In this document: positions 1 to 9,640 of the stretch, piece after piece
How positions within the stretch are numbered: position 1 is the stretch's first letter
How the letters are laid out: each line of letters opens with the position of its first letter
Source of the DNA: Cryptomeria japonica
Taxonomy: Eukaryota > Streptophyta > Pinopsida > Cupressales > Cupressaceae
Direction of reading: 5' to 3'
Assembly: GCF_030272615.1 (NCBI RefSeq)
Contig: NC_081413.1
Location: 723,071,649-723,135,648 of the forward strand
DNA length: 64,000 nucleotides
Made by a program: the position numbers and the translations under genes
Notes under the pieces: model-generated
Told to the model about the DNA's origin: nothing
The model's database searches: none
What the model saw: the letters and a program-made list of their open reading frames with translations, nothing else

Positions 1-71
1 TTCTTCAGTTATATCAAATAGTCTTCAACAACCTTCTCAATATCCTTAATGAATATCAACAATCTTTCTAT

Positions 72-1526
72 CTACTGAAATGCCAACATGTTGTTGGTGT
101 TTCCATACTTAATAAGACCTTGTTCTACTAGTCCCTTCTCACATTTGAGAGCTTTTTCCGTGATTTGTTTGAAAGTGGTTAAACATTGCATTTGTATCGG
201 ATATTTAATCTTGGGAATCAAGTTTTCTGTGAACATGTCTACTTGCTCTGTTTCTGGGATAACTATCTTGCACCTCCTATAGAGAGCCCTCCATTGTTGT
301 ATGAAGGATTTAAATGTTTCATTCTCATATTGCTTAGCGGCACACAAGTCCATCAAAGTAACCAGGGTGCCAATGTTGTGTGAGAAGTTTGCAATAAATT
401 GTTCAGCTAATTCTCCCCATGATGTGATGGTTGGTGGTAAATGTGAAAACCACTCTAAAGCCGAACCTCCCAGACTTTTAGGAAATAGTCTCATTAAATA
501 AGTATCTTCTGAGGCAACCTCTATACATGTCGTAAAAAATTCTTTGATATGATCTCTAGGATTACCCTTCCCTCGGTATCTATCAAATTTAGGCGTTTCA
601 AAATGTTGTGGGAAAGGCGACATGTATAATGTGTGATCAAATGGATAAGGACGTAAGTCCTGCATTGTGTAGCTCTTTTTATCATTACCGGTCTGCATGG
701 TCATCATTTGTTGTTACAAATTCTGTATTTGTTGTGTCAGGATATTTGTTTGTGTCAAAGGTAGACCTTGTGTTTGTGTATGTCCCACAAAAGGATTTGT
801 GGTTACATAGCTCGGAGGTTGTTGGAAGGTACCAAGATTATAACTTTGTGTGTTGTGCATTCCACTAGGTACTGTGAAATAGGTGATATGCGAACCCATA
901 TTTGGTTGAGTTGTACTTGTTGTATTGGCAAGAACTAGATTTGCATTTTGATGACTATATGTTGATCCCATGGAATAGGAAACTGGAGGTTGGGAAGCAC
1001 TTGTTGCTTGTGTTTTAATAGGTGTTGAGACACTTGATATTATTGGTATGCTTTGTGTTGGTATACTAGCTTTGATTGCCGAGGATGACACACTTGTTTG
1101 TAAGTTTGCATTTGTGTTGACATTTATTTGGATAGGTATGTTTTGAGGAAAACTGGAGGTCGTTGCTTGTATTTGTGTCATGGGTGGTGTTTGATTGTTA
1201 TCTTGACCTAAATTTTTTCCCAATGGTTATTTCTTTGTGATATCAAAATCTTCAGGTAGTTTCGCCCCATTTTGTAATAACAATGAGAGATACTTGTCCC
1301 TATCACTATGTATAAGTGCATCTAGGATCATAAGGACATGTGGATCTTGTTGAGCTGGCTCAATTTCTTCCTTTGTCAAATGTTGTTGTAATTCGTTTAG
1401 GGTAGACATTGTTTGAGGACCTGAGTGTTGACCAGTTGACATGTCCATATTCCAAGTGGGGTTTACAGACTGTGTGTTGTTCGGGTCCATTATACCTTTC
1501 TCTTTTTGTGACCTTATGACGGGCAT
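72..1526 (-). pseudogene. Ty3/gypsy gag, broken by in-frame stops
   Basis: This is a capsid-type gag that would package element RNA. Three open blocks (1526-1227, 1223-714, 707-72) share one reading frame and are separated only by TAA codons at 1227-1229 and 714-716; the second lies in a Gln-rich stretch and looks like a CAA-to-TAA change. The first block starts at a true ATG at 1524-1526, directly after an in-frame TAG. The middle is low-complexity, rich in Thr, Gln and Ser. The last block has the retrotransposon-gag signature: FDRYRGKGNPRDHIKEFF, then FPKSLGGSALEWFSHLPP, then W-x-ELAEQFIANF, and a helical tail. It ends at a TAG at 72-74, and another stop follows close by, so no gag-pol fusion is open here. 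Inactive copy. Confidence 0.85.
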
Positions 1527-1621
1527 CTAAAACTACTATATGAGGGTGGTTCTATGCAAGATGATGACTAACGCTAGACTGTAGATGTAAATATGAGGTA
1601 TGCAAGGCTATACTAGACTCT

Positions 1622-1903
1622 CTATTGAGGATTTTGACGTGAGACCTGTTGAGCATTTCTGGATTTCTCTAATGCAAGTCTTTCCATTTCTTGCCTAAGT
1701 TGTTCTATCTCAATCTCTCTATCAATTCTACGGGCAATTTTAGACTCAATATTTATCTCGTGTATGACTCCTATATATTGAGGTGCGTTTCTTCTTAAGT
1801 CCCAAGCTAAGTTAGCTAGACCATCAATGATTTCTCGTTGACCGCCGTTTGGCACTAGATTAGGTTGCTCGAAGGGGAGCAAACCATCACCTGGGAGACC
1901 CAT
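1622..1903 (-). CDS. Small charged helical ORF upstream of gag (93 codons)
   Basis: This frame opens at an ATG near 1903 and ends at 1622, in a different frame from gag at 1526. The C-terminal half is strongly charged and predicted coiled coil by eye (IEIEQLRQEMERLALEKSR). It could be a displaced N-terminal piece of gag, split off by a frameshift in the 95 bases between the two, or a small leader ORF. I do not recognise it as a known family. It lies within the gypsy element, so it is not a host gene. Confidence 0.4.
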   Translation of the reverse strand: MGLPGDGLLPFEQPNLVPNGGQREIIDGLANLAWDLRRNAPQYIGVIHEINIESKIARRIDREIEIEQLRQEMERLALEKSRNAQQVSRQNPQ

Positions 1904-2030
1904 GATGACACATGATATGACTCTATAACTGACAATGGACTTAGACGTATATGAGGTCTAGATGAAGATGCATATGAGGATGATAATGCAGAAATAAAAT
2001 TAGGACTATGAAATGACTATGGATAAAAGG

Positions 2031-2162
2031 ACTTAGGACGATAATGAGGACGTAAGTGAGACTATGCAAAGATTTAGGACGATAATGAGGACATAAGTGG
2101 GACTATGCAAAGACTTAGGATGATAATGAGGACGTAAGTGGGACTATGTAAAGACTTAGGAC
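2031..2162. repeat. 41-bp tandem repeat, 3.2 copies
   Basis: Units start at 2031, 2072, 2113 and 2154 (partial), exactly 41 bp apart and differing by only a few bases. Each begins ACTTAGGACGATAATGAGG and ends GACTATGCAAAG. A related but degraded stretch extends left to about 1907. The array lies in the leader of the left gypsy element, just upstream (in element sense) of the small ORF at 1903. High similarity between units suggests recent expansion. Confidence 0.9.
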
Positions 2163-4427
2163 TTCCTAGGGTCAAAAGTATGTTGAACTTTTTAAGTTTT
2201 TGGTTTCAAAATGGACTTTGTTTTCTGTAACTTCGTGTGTATGACAAGTTTTTGTAGTTTTCCAAATCTGAGAACAATTTCTTGGAGGTATGTGTTTACT
2301 CCAACAATAATAATAATAACTCTAATTGAAGTCTCAACCCAAAGTTTGGACATTCATCTGGTAAAGTTACTATTTTCATGGCTAGTGCTCATTTAGTTAT
2401 CAACCCAGGGACGTAGTACTTGAAATGGGTCTGCACTATATATGCACTAAGTTTCTTCAATGGCTATTCTGCATTACTGCAACAACTAACATTATGCGAA
2501 AAGGAAAGGCAAGAATGGAAATTATGAAAGGCTATAGGAAAAACTTATAAAAATAATGCTGGAAAGATTTAATATAGATAACAAAAATTACTCTATTCTG
2601 GCTTGGCTGCAGGAATAGTCAGTGGATCTATTTCCAGTGGCTGCAGGAACAGTCAAAGCAAGAACTTCTACTACAACTAAAGAAAAAATAATTTCAATGA
2701 GCACACACAAGATCACTCACCAAGTGGGCCCCCTTGGATGAGTGATATCAAGCTTCCAGAAAACTAGCTTTAACGGATCAGAACAACATAATTTTTATCA
2801 TTGCTTCTTGAAAGTGATTACATATTTTGAAAAGAAACTTAAGAATGCTTATTAAAAATCCTCTTCTCTATTCCTTTCTCTTCTGTCTAACCTCCAAGAA
2901 AAAGGAAGAGATTATTAATAAAGAGAAGATCAACTACAATAGACAACACAAATCACGCCCAGAAGAAGAGGTGGATGATTGATTGATAAAGAAGATAACT
3001 AGAGCTTGGTTGCAGGAAACGTGGATCTAAACCGAACCACAGTCTTTGCATGTCGTGGCAGTGTTTTGCAAATTCAATGCCCACTAAAGTTAGACTTTAG
3101 TAGTGTTGCTTGGCTACTCCGCCTATGTCGTACCTTGCGCTCGCTCAACTCCTCTTCAGTTTGATCTTCAGTTATCTCTTACGTGATCTTTCCTTCTTCA
3201 GGCGCGAAAGGAGCCTATCCACCGCGACATCATTTATTACCTGCACTACAACAAAAACAACATACAAGGACATACATACACATTTTATTTAATTAACACA
3301 TCTATTAATTCACATATAATATAACCCTAAAAAATCCACATAACAACAAGAACAAATCACATGGCTGTAGGAATAAATGGCATGGCTATAGGAATAGATC
3401 GGCAAAGTTCAAACATGATTTCATAAGTTCAGGTTTAACACATGGAATACATATAGTCAATTTACAATACATCACTACTACTATGCAAACCAACATATGT
3501 CAAAAACCTAAGAGTTTTGATGATAAAAACATGACAAAGTCTCAACTTATCAGTATGTATAGTTGACTGATTCAATTTTCATACAATCTCAGAAAATTCA
3601 TAGATACGTAGGATAGGGCCTGAAATAGCCCAAATGACTGACTCAATACTAGTCTAACACAATGATACATAAAAAATCACGGAATACAATCTTAGGCTGG
3701 AAAGTGGACACCATTCAATGAGGCCCTTACGAAATACGCAGACAAAACGAACAGATAGAGAGTCTGGCAGCACTGGCTCCACTCCACGACACACACTTCT
3801 CGGGCATGCCAGTCTCTCTTACCCCAAAGATCCGAAGATCTTATAGCCGAGGGATTTTTGTATCATAGTGTAAGGTACATGAAAATTTTCTATGGGGTAC
3901 GATCCACAATCCTGGAATCATTGAATGTAGGATTTTTGGCAACTAAATTGGTTCGTAGTATTAGGTTTCGAGGGATCCTGATCCAATGATGGATTCTCAG
4001 AGCAAGCCACTTAAGACTTTAATTGAGCTTATCGGTGCAGGGAAGGCCCCCACATATGTCAAATTCACTCAATAATCTAGCCGCCTGACTAGTATGCTTA
4101 TATAGAAGATCGAAAAACCTGCTCGAGAGTACACTGGGAGAGATGATATCCCCAACGCATCCCAATTCGAAGTACCTCTGTGGGGTGATGAAATCCCCAG
4201 TCAAAGATACCCCTCACTATGTAGAATAAAATAAAAATTGGATGTCGTTGTCACCTCTTTCCTTTCTCCCAAGACCCCGTAGGTGGGTGGAAAGTTAGTT
4301 AATGCAACAATAGGTCCACCCCAAACACGATAAAAATTCTTTACCTTAAGAAAAAGAAATATGATTTAATCTAATGCAGCCTGATTCACGTTCATTTTAT
4401 AGCCCAAATTTAGGTGTTGAATATGCA
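2163..4427. other. Leader of gypsy element, no coding content seen
   Basis: No reading frame with family resemblance is visible. There are small local repeats: a GGCTGCAGGAA-type motif recurs at about 2600-2650 and, diverged, at about 3005 and 3363-3395. A short stretch near 2305-2320 is (AAT)n. A CACTACAA-like string at about 3243 recalls CACTA transposon ends but has no partner. The segment is treated as untranslated leader of the left gypsy element, possibly with degraded insertions. Confidence 0.5.
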
Positions 4428-4640
4428 TGTGCATGTCCATTTTAAACACCAAATCGAAATATGAAGGCATACATGTCAATTTTAACCATTTATTGATTTT
4501 AAGCACTAGATACATGCATGTCAATTTTAGCCCATGTTTATTTTAAGCATCAAACAACGAAGTGTTAGATTATCCATGCATGTCCATTTTAACTGTTGTT
4601 GATTTTAAGCACCAAAAGATGAAGTGTTAGATGATGCATG
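4428..4640. repeat. Imperfect ~60-bp tandem repeats
   Basis: About four diverged units each contain CATGTCCATTTTAA or CATGTCAATTTTA, followed by ATTTTAAGCA and, in the last two, GAAGTGTTAGAT. Spacing varies from about 40 to 63 bp. The block lies in the leader of the left gypsy element, beside the first 22-bp array. Confidence 0.65.
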
Positions 4641-4742
4641 CAAAAATACTAATCTAATCCTTTCTATAAATCTGCCATAGGCTGTAAACAAGAGATTAGT
4701 AGTAAAATCAAACCAACAGAAAACAAAAACTCAAAACTTGAT

Positions 4743-4895
4743 AGAAGCGAATGTGTAACAATACTTGTGCGATTGCGTGATACATACAAATTGAATGCGT
4801 GAATCTGACAGAGCGTATGCGTAATTCTGATAGACCAAGTGCGTGATGATAACAGATCGATTGTGTAGCACTAATAGGTCGATTGCATGACAGAC
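4743..4895. repeat. 22-bp tandem array 1
   Basis: Six complete 22-bp units start at 4753, 4775, 4797, 4819, 4841 and 4863, with partial units at each end and no length variation. The units are diverged in the middle but keep GCGTGA or GTGTAA at the start and CGATT or CGAAT-like ends. The period is about two DNA helical turns and is not a multiple of three. There are no spacers, so this is not CRISPR. The same unit recurs at 5314-5445. Confidence 0.9.
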
Positions 4896-4942
4896 AGGCA
4901 AACAACAAAAAAATTAAAAATAAAAATAAAAATAAAAGAAAA

Positions 4943-5197
4943 CTAAACCCGATCAGAAACCTGCAAAACCAATTGTGAGGCCCTAGCCAAATCTCTCATC
5001 ATCCATTCAATATTGATTAGATCATATTTAACTTGATAAGAAAGAACTAAGCTGTTATATCTATCAAAGGCTAGTTGATCTTTTGAATCTTGTATCTGCT
5101 TTTCTGCCTGGAGAACCTTTTGATAGTGTTTGGCTTCTCTTCTTTGTTGTTTCGTCCTTCTTGCACTTGAAATCCTGAACTGTACTTTTCTTGCCAT
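4943..5197 (-). CDS. Small basic helical ORF in gypsy leader (84 codons)
   Basis: The frame opens at an ATG (MARKVQFRISSARRTKQQRR) and stays open to 4943. The N-terminus is very basic, and the middle (residues ~20-70) is charged and probably helical. It is the first ORF after the PBS in element sense and is bracketed by the two 22-bp arrays. I do not recognise the family. It could be a leader ORF like ORF1 of some long-leader gypsy elements, or a chance frame; placement and intact ATG favour the former only weakly. Confidence 0.4.
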   Translation of the reverse strand: MARKVQFRISSARRTKQQRREAKHYQKVLQAEKQIQDSKDQLAFDRYNSLVLSYQVKYDLINIEWMMRDLARASQLVLQVSDRV

Positions 5198-5313
5198 AAA
5201 CTGTTATAATGAAATCATCAAATAGAAGTAATCTGTTTCCAGATTAACCCAATTTTGGACAAGAATTGGACATATCAAATAATAGACAGAATAAAAAATT
5301 AGACAGCAATTTT

Positions 5314-5445
5314 CCCCGCAAATGCGTGATCTGGACAGGGCGATTGTGTAACCCTATCAGAGCAAATGCGTAACCCCGAGGGGTCGAATGCATATCTCTA
5401 TCTATGCGATTGTGTGACGATGTAAGCGCGATTGGGTGACGGAAA
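5314..5445. repeat. 22-bp tandem array 2
   Basis: Five complete 22-bp units start at 5324, 5346, 5368, 5390 and 5412, with partial units on both sides. They share the GCGTGA/GTGTAA start and the CGATT/CGAAT end with array 1 at 4743-4895. In element sense this array comes directly after the PBS region and before the 84-codon ORF. Confidence 0.9.
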
Positions 5446-5543
5446 ATCATGTCTCGAAATTCATGCAACCTGCAAAAAAATGAAAAAATTCGTAAGATTT
5501 GCAAAAATCACACAAAAAAGAAAGAAAGTTAATTAGCTGTTGT

Positions 5544-5561
5544 TTCACGTCGGGTTCACCA
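5544..5561 (-). promoter_or_regulatory. Primer binding site of left gypsy element
   Basis: Read on the minus strand this is TGGTGAACCCGACGTGAA, beginning with the TGG that pairs with a tRNA CCA end, and separated from the LTR by three bases (5562-5564). A closely related site occurs at 49599-49616 in the large gypsy-like element on the other strand, which supports it. I cannot name the tRNA with confidence. Confidence 0.8.
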
Positions 5562-5564
5562 AAA

Positions 5565-6818
5565 TGTCGTCTGTAAAATTCATCTTAATAACAATATATC
5601 AATTAAAAATCAAAGGGAAATCACAAATCCCTATCTAATCAAAGGATTCTAACAAACAAACAATGAAATAACACAATCAAGCAAAATAGGAATTATAAAG
5701 GAAATCAATTAAAAACTCCCTATTTCATGACTGCATATAACTTCCATTGCTCTTCTCTTCTCTGTGGTATGATGGCTCTCAGATATTGCGCTGGTAACCT
5801 GCAAGTGACACAAAGATTCGAAGTTCGTGATTATTGAAAATGGAAATTGAATGCTCAATTTATAGATTTTTGGATGAGATTGATTGAAAAGTGGAACAGA
5901 TTAATCAAGAGGTGGAACTCAAGTGAGCTCAAATGAAAATTGATAGTTGAACTACTGATTGTAGGAGTGAAACAAAATATATTGAATAGATTAATTGAGT
6001 CAACTGATTGAGAAAAAGCTGACTGAAGGAAGAAAAAGAATGGTTGGAGGAAATTAAGAGGATGACAAAGAAAGCTTAATTTAGAAAAAGCTAACTGAAA
6101 GATGGAAATAGAGATTGGAGATATAAATGATTTAATTAATTAATCGATTTAATTAATTAATTTAGCATGCGCTTGCACTTTGACTTAGATTTTCAATTTA
6201 ATCTTTGCATGGAATTTATTCAAATAATTGAATTTATTTAATTCAATTTAGCATTTGAATATATTTAGAACTTGACTTTGATTTTCAATTTGGTTTTTGA
6301 AATCATGCACATGTATTTGAATTTAGAAGAAATAAGAAATTAAATGAAATTAGAATTTGAAAAACTAGAAGAAATAATTAGTTAATTAAATAATTTAAAG
6401 AAACTATTTAATTATTTAGAAATGGAATTTAATTAAATAATAAAGATTATTTAAATTAAAGGAATTAAATCACAATTAATTAAATAATAAATATTTAATT
6501 AATATTTAGAAAAGGGTTGAATGACTAAATGATTAGAGGTAGAAATTGAGAAATAATTTATTTAAATAATAAAGATTATTTAAATTGGGGAATTAATAAT
6601 CACAATTAATTAAATAAGAAATATTTAATTAATATTTAGAAAATGGTTAAAATGATTAAATGATGATAGAATAGGAAATAGAATAATTAGTAAGATGATG
6701 AGGAAATATGAATTTAGAAGAATAAGATTAATTAAATTAATTAAATAATAAAGAATTATTTAATCAATTAGAGGAATAATTAGTACATGATCAATGAGAC
6801 ATTTTTTAGGTGTCTACA
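5565..6818 (-). repeat. 5' LTR of left gypsy element
   Basis: The LTR is 1254 bp. On the minus strand it begins TGTAGACACC at 6818 and ends with CA at 5565, next to the PBS. The middle (about 6120-6780) is extremely AT-rich, with many TTAATTAA-type strings. The right boundary is confirmed by resumption of copia integrase sequence at 6819. Confidence 0.85.
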
Positions 6819-8591
6819 CTTTACATAATCTATCAAAATCATTAGAGCAAAATTCATCGCCATTATCAATCTTCAAACATTTAAATTTCTTTCTAGTCTA
6901 CAACTCAACTGTTGCTTTAAATTCTTTAAATCGATTGAAAACTAAAGATTTACTCTTTAAAATATCCACCCATGTTCTACTAAAATCATCAATAAATAAA
7001 ACATAATATGTGGATTTTCCAATCAAAGGAACATCTATAAGACCAAACACATTAGAATTAAAAGATCCAAAACACCATAAGATTTATGAGAACTCGAGTA
7101 GAACTAAACACAATTTTATTTTCCATAAATACAATGTTCACAGAAATCAAAGTCAAGATTACGATCATTCAAACCTTCAATAAGGTTTTTATTTTTCAAG
7201 GTCTTTAGACCCTTTTATCTAATATGACCAAGTCTCTAGTTCCATAATATAGTCTTCTCTGTGGGTAAGTTTGGTTTAGAAGAAAGAGCACCATTAGGTA
7301 CCCAAAATCCATGTCCATCCGTTGAAGGTGAAACCCTTAAGTCTTCCGACAAAGTACCATAGATTTACTTTTTTACAAAAGTGCTATTGCACTTAATAGT
7401 GTATGCCTCTATCATATACAGAGTGCTAAATCTGACACCTCTAGCAATCACCATAGCACTCTTAATCATTTTACATCCTGCATCAGAAAAGACTACCTGT
7501 ACACCCACATCTATCAATTTGCTCACACATAATAAATTTTGTTTTAATCCAGGGATACACAACACACTGTTAATCCTTTTTATTCTACCATCAGGAAACC
7601 TTATTCTAACCTTATCCTGACTGACAATGTCTAAATGTGAACCCTCACCCAAGTACACCTTATCTCCATTAAATTATTCATATTCAAAAAACCAATTTTT
7701 ATTGGAAGTTGTATAAAAAGATGCACCCGAGTCAATTAACAATGCATTATTACCTATATGAGTAGCCAAAGTTGCAATGAATATATCACCATCTTCCTTC
7801 TCAAACTCAGAATCAGAATCAAACTTCTTCTTTTTCTTCTTCTTTTCTTTTTTGCATTCCTTACAGATGTGACCTAATTTATCGCAATTCTAACATATGA
7901 CTTTGGACTTTCCAAGAGATTTTGATCTCCCTCTAGATTTGGACTTATTACGCTTCTTATTCTTCTTTACTTTTCCCTTAGGTCTTCCATGGATAGTTAG
8001 GGATTCCTTTGAATTGATGGATACCTTCCTCCCCATCTCTTCACCAAGTAGGGCACCCACCACATCTTCAAACTTCAAAACAAGAGAAGTACTTTTGATA
8101 GCGATAACAAGAGAATCCCAAGAATCGTGCAATGAACAAAGCAAGATCTGGAATTTCTCCTCTTCATCCATCTTAACACCAAAAGATAACAATTGAGCCA
8201 CCAACATATTAAATGATTCCATGTGGTCTGCAATTCATCCACCCTCTTCCATCTTCAAGGAATACATTTTTTTCCTCAAGAAAATCTGATTTAGTGAAGA
8301 TTTCGCTTGATACATCTCACCAAGCTGAGTCCATAACTTCTTTGTAGAGATCTCCTCATGGACATTGATTAGAATAGAGTTTTCCAAACATAATCTAATT
8401 AGACCATTAACTCTTTGGTCCATGACATCATACTAAGCATTTGCAGTAGGATCTGTAGGTCTTGAGACATTCACATCAACAACATCCCATAGATCTCGAT
8501 CTATTAGCAAATCTTCCATCTTCAACTTTCACATCTCAAAATTACTTCCATTAAATTTCTCAACCTCTATTCTCCCTGATGAACCTACCAT
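6819..8591 (-). pseudogene. copia gag-protease-integrase, decayed and interrupted
   Basis: Translation starts at an ATG at 8589-8591. Gag of the UBN2 type follows in two open blocks (8423-8235, 8222-7890), ending in a basic tail. A CCHC knuckle near 7890-7850 reads C-stop-NCDKLGHICKEC, so its second position is now a stop. The protease shows IDSGASFYTTS near 7735. A GAG-pre-integrase block is at 7658-7365 (VLCIPGLKQNLLCVSKL), and integrase core at about 7020-6819 (YYVLFIDDFSRTW, later KIDNGDEF). Several in-frame stops and frame changes are present. RT and RNase H are absent because the gypsy element interrupts the integrase. Confidence 0.88.
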
Positions 8592-8684
8592 CTAAAAATT
8601 CCTACAACAAGATCAAAAACTCCCACTCAAATATAGATTAGTTCAAAAAACCCAACAACCCACAACTAAAACCAAAGGTGATTA

Positions 8685-8697
8685 GGCTCTGATACCA
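8685..8697 (-). promoter_or_regulatory. PBS, initiator methionine tRNA type
   Basis: The minus strand reads TGGTATCAGAGCC, the standard copia PBS complementary to the 3' end of initiator tRNA-Met. It is two bases from the LTR at 8700. Confidence 0.95.
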
Positions 8698-8699
8698 CT

Positions 8700-9182
8700 T
8701 GTAAGGAAGTTAAGTAGCAGAACAACTTCCTACACTAACCTTGAGAGGAGGGTAATGTAAAATATTTTACAGATCGTTAAAACAGTTACAAAAACTTAAC
8801 ATAAATAGACATATAACATGCATACCACAACACATTGATTTACGTGGGGAAAACCCTTTCGAGAGAAAAACCCCACACTCCAAAAACAACTTAATATATT
8901 ATTCAGCAATCAAAAATAGATTACAATATACTTGCAGAGAAAGCTCTTCATAGGAGTACTAGTAATCAGAGATTTAGAGGTAACTCAATAGCCATAAGAC
9001 TCTTACGCACAACCTCTATCTCACAGACCTCATATATAGGAGATACAATACAAGAAATCATCAAACGGTATTACAAAACCATGGGTTAAAACCACCCAAT
9101 AAAGTAGAGCCAACCTTATCTCCAATCTAGATACCCTATGACTTGTTAAAACACACATCAATATGTGTCCCTTCCTTTTACA
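8700..9182 (-). repeat. copia 5' LTR
   Basis: The LTR is 483 bp, with ends TGTAAAAGGAAG (minus sense, from 9182) and CTTCCTTACA (at 8700), which form a short imperfect inverted repeat. A region near 8850-8885 resembles the end of the solo LTR at 31575-32058: both carry GGAGTGTGG followed by GTTTTTCTC and a GGGTTTTTCCC-like string. Confidence 0.9.
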
Positions 9183-9640
9183 ACTCATTTATGTGTTCGA
9201 TGCATTTTATATTTCCTATTTCAGGAGTCCAAACTTCCGAAGGCCATAACTTGTGAACCGTGTATTTGATTGACGAACCGTTTGAAGAATCGGAAAGCTC
9301 GCGAAGTGCTCTATCACCTCGTACATGACTACACAATTTACACCTATTTTTTAGGGTGTTTCAGAGCCTCTAAAGTGCTTAAAATTAAATTTAAACCTAT
9401 CATCGCACCCCTCAAAAACAAAAGCTTTAATATCTTCAAAACTAGCTGTGATCTTGCGACAAGAATTTACCGGTATGGTTATCTGGCCAACCAGAAGCTT
9501 CAAGGAGAATTTTGCACCATTTTGTGCTGAAACAAAAACTTACTATAAATAGTAACCTCTTGTAAATGCAAGTTTGAGACACCATTTTCCCTACAATATG
9601 GATCCAAATTTGAAATCTGAATGTCACCTTTGGACCCTCA
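9183..9640. other. Unclassified intervening DNA
   Basis: No gene seen. A phrase of the type GGCCATAACTTGTGAACCG at about 9241-9262 recurs in diverged form near 22946 and 31490 and may belong to old repeat sequence flanking copia elements. Confidence 0.4.

Larger units (their letters stand above)
1..6818 (-). mobile_element. Ty3/gypsy LTR retrotransposon, 5' part (runs off left edge)
   Basis: On the minus strand the order is LTR (5565-6818), PBS (5544-5561), a leader of about 3.6 kb, then gag (72-1526); pol and the 3' LTR would lie left of the window. The right boundary is exact: at 6819 the sequence changes to copia integrase coding sequence, so this element inserted into that older element. 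The leader is unusually long and carries a 41-bp array, two 22-bp arrays and a small ORF. Long leaders are known in Tat/Ogre-type gypsy elements, but without RT in view the clade cannot be assigned. The target-site duplication cannot be checked because the other end is missing. Confidence 0.85.
6819..9182 (-). mobile_element. Ty1/copia element, 5' part, split by gypsy insertion
   Basis: In element sense the order is LTR (9182-8700), an initiator-Met-type PBS (8697-8685), gag, zinc knuckle, protease, GAG-pre-integrase and the start of the integrase core, which stops abruptly at 6819 where the gypsy LTR begins. The rest of pol must lie beyond the gypsy element, left of the window. A diverged solo copy of the same LTR is present at about 31575-32058. 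Confidence 0.88.

Noticed and set aside
3240..3270. CACTA transposon end (CACTACAA string)
   Set aside because: No matching inverted end or 3-bp duplication found; the string alone is weak evidence.
4743..5445. CRISPR-like arrays
   Set aside because: The 22-bp units are contiguous with no spacers and the DNA is a plant retrotransposon leader.
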